Source: an uncultured Actinomycetes bacterium (lineage in GTDB: Bacteria; Actinomycetota; Thermoleophilia; Gaiellales; F1-60-MAGs149). Taken from it: a stretch of 8,094 nucleotides of DNA. The translations under genes were made by a program, and so were the position numbers. Shown here piece by piece: positions 6,126 through 8,094 of the stretch (positions are counted from its first letter, which is position 1; every line of letters starts with the position of its first letter). The DNA lies in contig CAIQOY010000061.1 of assembly GCA_903873565.1 (NCBI GenBank), positions 1-8,094 of the forward strand, written 5' to 3'. The notes below the pieces were generated by a model, which was given only the letters and a program-made list of their open reading frames with translations, did no database searches and was not told where the DNA came from.

Positions 6126-7007
6126 CTACGCCGGGCCGCGCGCGACGTCGACGAGCGCGCGCGTGATGGTGGGGAGAGGGTCGCGGTCGGGGACGACCAC
6201 GCCGATCTCCTTCTCGACCTCGGGCTCGGTCAGGGGCACGGCCACGATCTCGTCGGGCAGCGCGCCGCCCTCGATCCACGAGGTCGGGCCGATCGTGCAC
6301 CAGCGCCCGTGCGCGACGTGCTCCCAGAGCGGCACGATGTCGTCCGACTCGACGCGGGGGGCGGGGGCGGCCCCGGCCGTGGTGAAGGCGGCGTCGATGA
6401 TGCGGCGGTTCTGCATGTTGGGGGTGAGCAGGCAGAGCGGCAGCGCGGCGGCGTCCGCCCACGTCACGGAGCGGCGCTTCGCCAGCGGGTCGTCGGCGTT
6501 GACGTAGAGGACGTAGCGCTCGCGCGCCACGGGGATGGTGCGCACGCCGCCGATCGGCTCGTTGTCGAGGTAGGTGATGCCGGCGTCGATCTCGTACTCG
6601 CCGAGGCGGCGCTCGATCTCGCGGCTGGTCAGCGACAGCACGGTCACTGCCAAGCCGGGGTGGACGGCGGCCACGGCGGCCGAGAACTGGCTCGCGATCG
6701 GCAGGGCGGTGGGGATCGCGCCGAGGCGCAGGCGGCCGGTCACCTCGCCGCGCATCGCCGCGAGGTCCTCGCGCAGGCCCTCGGCGTCGGCCAGCAGGCG
6801 GTGCGCCCAGGCGACGACGCGCTCGCCCTCGGGGGTGAGGCCGGCGTAGCGGCGGCCGCGCACGACGATCGGCACGCCGAGCTCCTCCTCGAGCGCGCGG
6901 ATGCCGCCGCTCAGCGACGGCTGCGAGACGTGGCAGGCGGCGGCCGCGCGGCCGAAGTGGCGCTCGCGGGCGAGGGCGGTCACGTACTCGAGCTGGCGCA
7001 GCTGCAT
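6126..7007 (-). CDS. LysR-family transcriptional regulator with OxyR-like DNA-binding domain
   Basis: A 293-residue LysR-type regulator of normal length. The N-terminal winged helix-turn-helix (1-60) reads HFGRAAAACHVSQPSLSGGI then RALEEELGV, very close to the recognition helix of OxyR (CHVSQPTLSGQIRKLEDELGV). A linker helix follows at about 65-90, then a periplasmic-binding-protein-like effector domain (LRLGAIPTALP onwards, with LLTPNMQNRRIID and SWIEGGALPDEIVAVPL). The OxyR redox cysteines are not where expected: the OxyR C199-equivalent position in PNMQNRR is not Cys, so it probably senses a small ligand. Regulators with this motif set are, from memory, often next to formate dehydrogenase genes, which fits the divergent fdhD; that is recalled rather than checked. 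ATG 7007 is chosen because MQLRQLEYV is the canonical LysR start; the ATG at 7015 is out of frame. Probably controls itself, fdhD and perhaps the methyltransferase operon downstream. Confidence 0.92.
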   Translation of the reverse strand: MQLRQLEYVTALARERHFGRAAAACHVSQPSLSGGIRALEEELGVPIVVRGRRYAGLTPEGERVVAWAHRLLADAEGLREDLAAMRGEVTGRLRLGAIPTALPIASQFSAAVAAVHPGLAVTVLSLTSREIERRLGEYEIDAGITYLDNEPIGGVRTIPVARERYVLYVNADDPLAKRRSVTWADAAALPLCLLTPNMQNRRIIDAAFTTAGAAPAPRVESDDIVPLWEHVAHGRWCTIGPTSWIEGGALPDEIVAVPLTEPEVEKEIGVVVPDRDPLPTITRALVDVARGPA

Positions 7008-7013
7008 CCCTGC

Positions 7014-7034
7014 ATGATAGCCCCTGCCTATCAA
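7014..7034. promoter_or_regulatory. LysR-type operator (TGATAG-N7-CTATCA) with overlapping divergent -10-like elements
   Basis: A perfect 6-base palindrome, TGATAG (7015-7020) and CTATCA (7028-7033), has a 7-base spacer. It contains ATAG-N7-CTAT, the core of the OxyR site, and the LysR-type T-N11-A (T7018, A7030). Each arm doubles as a -10-like hexamer: TATCAT on the minus strand (7019-7014), ending 6 bases before the lysR ATG, and TATCAA on the plus strand (7029-7034), pointing to fdhD. Binding of the LysR protein should repress lysR by covering its -10. Its effect on fdhD could be of either sign. Confidence 0.6.
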
Positions 7035-7118
7035 CCGAGCGGGACTTCCGCGTTGCGCCCCCGGCCGGGCCCGCCGATGCTGGGTCCGCGTGCCGCGCCC
7101 GCCGCGCCGCGCGGGACA

Positions 7119-7997
7119 ATGACCCCCACGATGACCGACGCCGCGGAGCACGACGACGCCCGTCCCGCCCTGACCGGGCCGAGCGCCCAGGTGCGCGTGC
7201 TGCGCCTCGAGCGCGGGGAGCGGCCGGTCGAGCGCACGGACCGCGTGGCCGGCGAGGAGCCGCTCGAGATCCGGGTCGGCGGCCCCGACGGGCCGCTGAC
7301 GCAGGTCGCGGTGACGATGCGCACCCCGGGCGCCGACTTCGAGCTCGTGTCGGGCTTCCTGCTCACGGAGGGGCTGATCGGGGAGCGCCACGACATCGCC
7401 GACATCCGCTACTGCGCCGACGTCGAGCAGCCCGAGCAGCAGTACAACGTCCTCAGCGTGCGGCTCGCCCGGCCCTTCGACCCGGCGTCGCTCCAGCGCA
7501 ACATGTTCGCGTCGTCGAGCTGCGGGGTCTGCGGCAAGGCCTCGATCGACATGGTCGAGGTGCACTGCCGGCCGATCCCCCCGGGGCCCGAGGTCGCGCT
7601 CGGGACGCTGCTCGGCCTGCCCGACGTCCTGCGCGCCCGCCAGCGCACGTTCGAGCGCACGGGCGGCCTGCACGCCACGGGCCTGTTCACGCCCGCGGGC
7701 GACCTCGTCGAGCTGCGCGAGGACATCGGCCGCCACAACGCGATGGACAAGGCGGTCGGCGCGCGGCTGATGCAGGGCGATGCGCCGCTCCACGGCTCCG
7801 TGGCCCTGGTGTCCGGCCGGGCCGGCTTCGAGCTCGTGCAGAAGGCGGCCGTGGCGGGCATCCCGGTGCTGGCCGCCGTCGGCGCGCCCTCGTCGATCGC
7901 CGTCGACGCCGCCAAGCGGCTCGGCGTCACCCTCGTGGGGTTCCTGCGCGACGACCGCTGCAACGTCTACGCCCATCCCGAGCGGATCGCCGCGTGA
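7119..7997 (+). CDS. fdhD: FdhD, formate dehydrogenase sulfurtransferase
   Basis: A 292-residue cytoplasmic FdhD. It takes sulfur from a cysteine desulfurase and passes it to the molybdenum/tungsten bis-MGD cofactor, activating formate dehydrogenase. Numbered from ATG 7119: EEPLEIRV (46-53), VTMRTPGADFELVSGFLLTEG (65-85), the sulfur-carrying CxxC in SSSCGVCGKASI (C135 and C138), TGGLHATGLF (181-190), the EDIGRHNAMDK signature (201-211), LVSGRAGFELVQKA (230-243) and FLRDDRCNVYAHPERI (275-290). All family motifs are intact. The start is not settled: in-frame ATGs at 7077, 7119 and 7131 all precede the conserved core, and only a poorly spaced GGGA (7113-7116) is seen. 7119 is a compromise; 7131 would give 288 residues. 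It is divergent from the LysR gene and overlaps the next gene by GTGA. The formate dehydrogenase subunits are not in the window and may lie beyond the right edge. Confidence 0.95.
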   Translation: MTPTMTDAAEHDDARPALTGPSAQVRVLRLERGERPVERTDRVAGEEPLEIRVGGPDGPLTQVAVTMRTPGADFELVSGFLLTEGLIGERHDIADIRYCADVEQPEQQYNVLSVRLARPFDPASLQRNMFASSSCGVCGKASIDMVEVHCRPIPPGPEVALGTLLGLPDVLRARQRTFERTGGLHATGLFTPAGDLVELREDIGRHNAMDKAVGARLMQGDAPLHGSVALVSGRAGFELVQKAAVAGIPVLAAVGAPSSIAVDAAKRLGVTLVGFLRDDRCNVYAHPERIAA

Positions 7998-8094
7998 GGG
8001 GCGGTCCGCCCGACCCCGCGACCGCGCTCGAGCGCTGGCGCCGGGCGCTCGCCGACGCGGGCCACGCCGCGCCCCTGCCCGCCGAGCGGGTGCC
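7994..8094 (+). CDS. Unidentified gene, 3' end cut by window
   Basis: A GTG at 7994 overlaps the fdhD stop by GTGA, and the frame stays open to the window edge (33 codons). It begins VRGGPPDPATALERWRRAL and continues with an Ala/Pro-rich stretch. The same GTGA coupling joins two other real gene pairs here, and a weak GAGCGGA lies 7 bases upstream, so a genuine gene co-translated with fdhD is likely. The short N terminus carries no recognisable motif; position suggests a formate-dehydrogenase or molybdenum-cofactor function, but nothing in the sequence proves it. Confidence 0.5.
   Translation, partial: MRGGPPDPATALERWRRALADAGHAAPLPAERV

Noticed and set aside
6126..7007. Calling the LysR-type gene OxyR
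   Set aside because: The DNA-binding helix is OxyR-like, but the effector domain lacks a cysteine at the C199-equivalent position and has motifs of another LysR subgroup.
1663..7033. A common regulator for the 1663-1696 repeat and the 7015-7033 palindrome
   Set aside because: Both contain GATAG and CTATC, but the spacers are 24 and 7 bases, so the same LysR dimer is unlikely to bind both in the same way. Shared arms of five bases may be chance.
7055..7072. CCCGGCCGGG-type palindrome upstream of fdhD as a terminator or operator
   Set aside because: Short C/G palindromes are frequent by chance in DNA this GC-rich. It has no T-tract and no second copy.
6069..7076. Plus-strand extension of fdhD over the LysR gene
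   Set aside because: The frame upstream of the ATGs at 7077-7131 is a shadow of the LysR gene, and FdhD homology starts after these ATGs.
6055..7119. N-terminal extension of the methyltransferase to an 838-residue protein
   Set aside because: The extra 355 residues are an arginine-rich shadow in another frame of the LysR gene on the same strand. The MttB homology begins after ATG 6054.

Overview
The window is uniformly GC-rich, with coding regions rich in G/C third positions, several GTG starts, 4-base GTGA gene overlaps and few Shine-Dalgarno sequences. This suggests a high-GC actinobacterium. A soil Thermoleophilia/Solirubrobacterales-type organism would fit the gene content, but that placement is a weak inference. 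The window is almost fully coding: eight complete genes and two cut by the edges. The largest gap is about 110 bases. I saw no rRNA, tRNA, CRISPR array, insertion sequence or clear hairpin-plus-U terminator.

Layout. (1) Bases 1-1667, plus strand: the 3' part of a GcvT-family (folate-binding) aminomethyl/methyltransferase, overlapped by 4 bases by a glutamate-racemase (MurI)-like gene in which both catalytic cysteines are replaced. (2) Bases 1663-2952, plus strand: an AT-rich inverted repeat, then two overlapping genes that look like a type IV toxin-antitoxin pair (helix-turn-helix antitoxin, AbiEii/DUF6036-like nucleotidyltransferase). (3) Bases 2949-6054, minus strand: an operon of a non-pyrrolysine MttB-superfamily methyltransferase followed by two tandem paralogous EamA/DMT transporters, separated by 2-base gaps. 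Its last stop codon shares a CTAG with the stop of the convergent toxin-like gene. (4) Bases 6126-7007, minus strand: a LysR-type regulator with an OxyR-like recognition helix. (5) Bases 7008-7118: a divergent promoter region with a perfect TGATAG-N7-CTATCA palindrome. (6) Bases 7119-8094, plus strand: fdhD, the formate dehydrogenase sulfurtransferase, overlapped by 4 bases by the start of an unidentified gene.

Working together (inference). GcvT-like and MttB-like proteins both move methyl or one-carbon groups from methylated amines or betaines, and FdhD matures molybdenum or tungsten formate dehydrogenases. The neighbourhood therefore reads as a one-carbon locus: uptake or export of a small methylated compound (EamA pair), demethylation (MttB, GcvT-like) and final oxidation of formate (FdhD plus the LysR regulator). 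The toxin-antitoxin-like pair sits between the two methyltransferase blocks and looks like an unrelated insertion. The most unusual items are the racemase-like protein without its cysteines, the operator-like repeat at the toxin-antitoxin promoter, and the divergent lysR/fdhD palindrome, whose arms double as -10-like elements.
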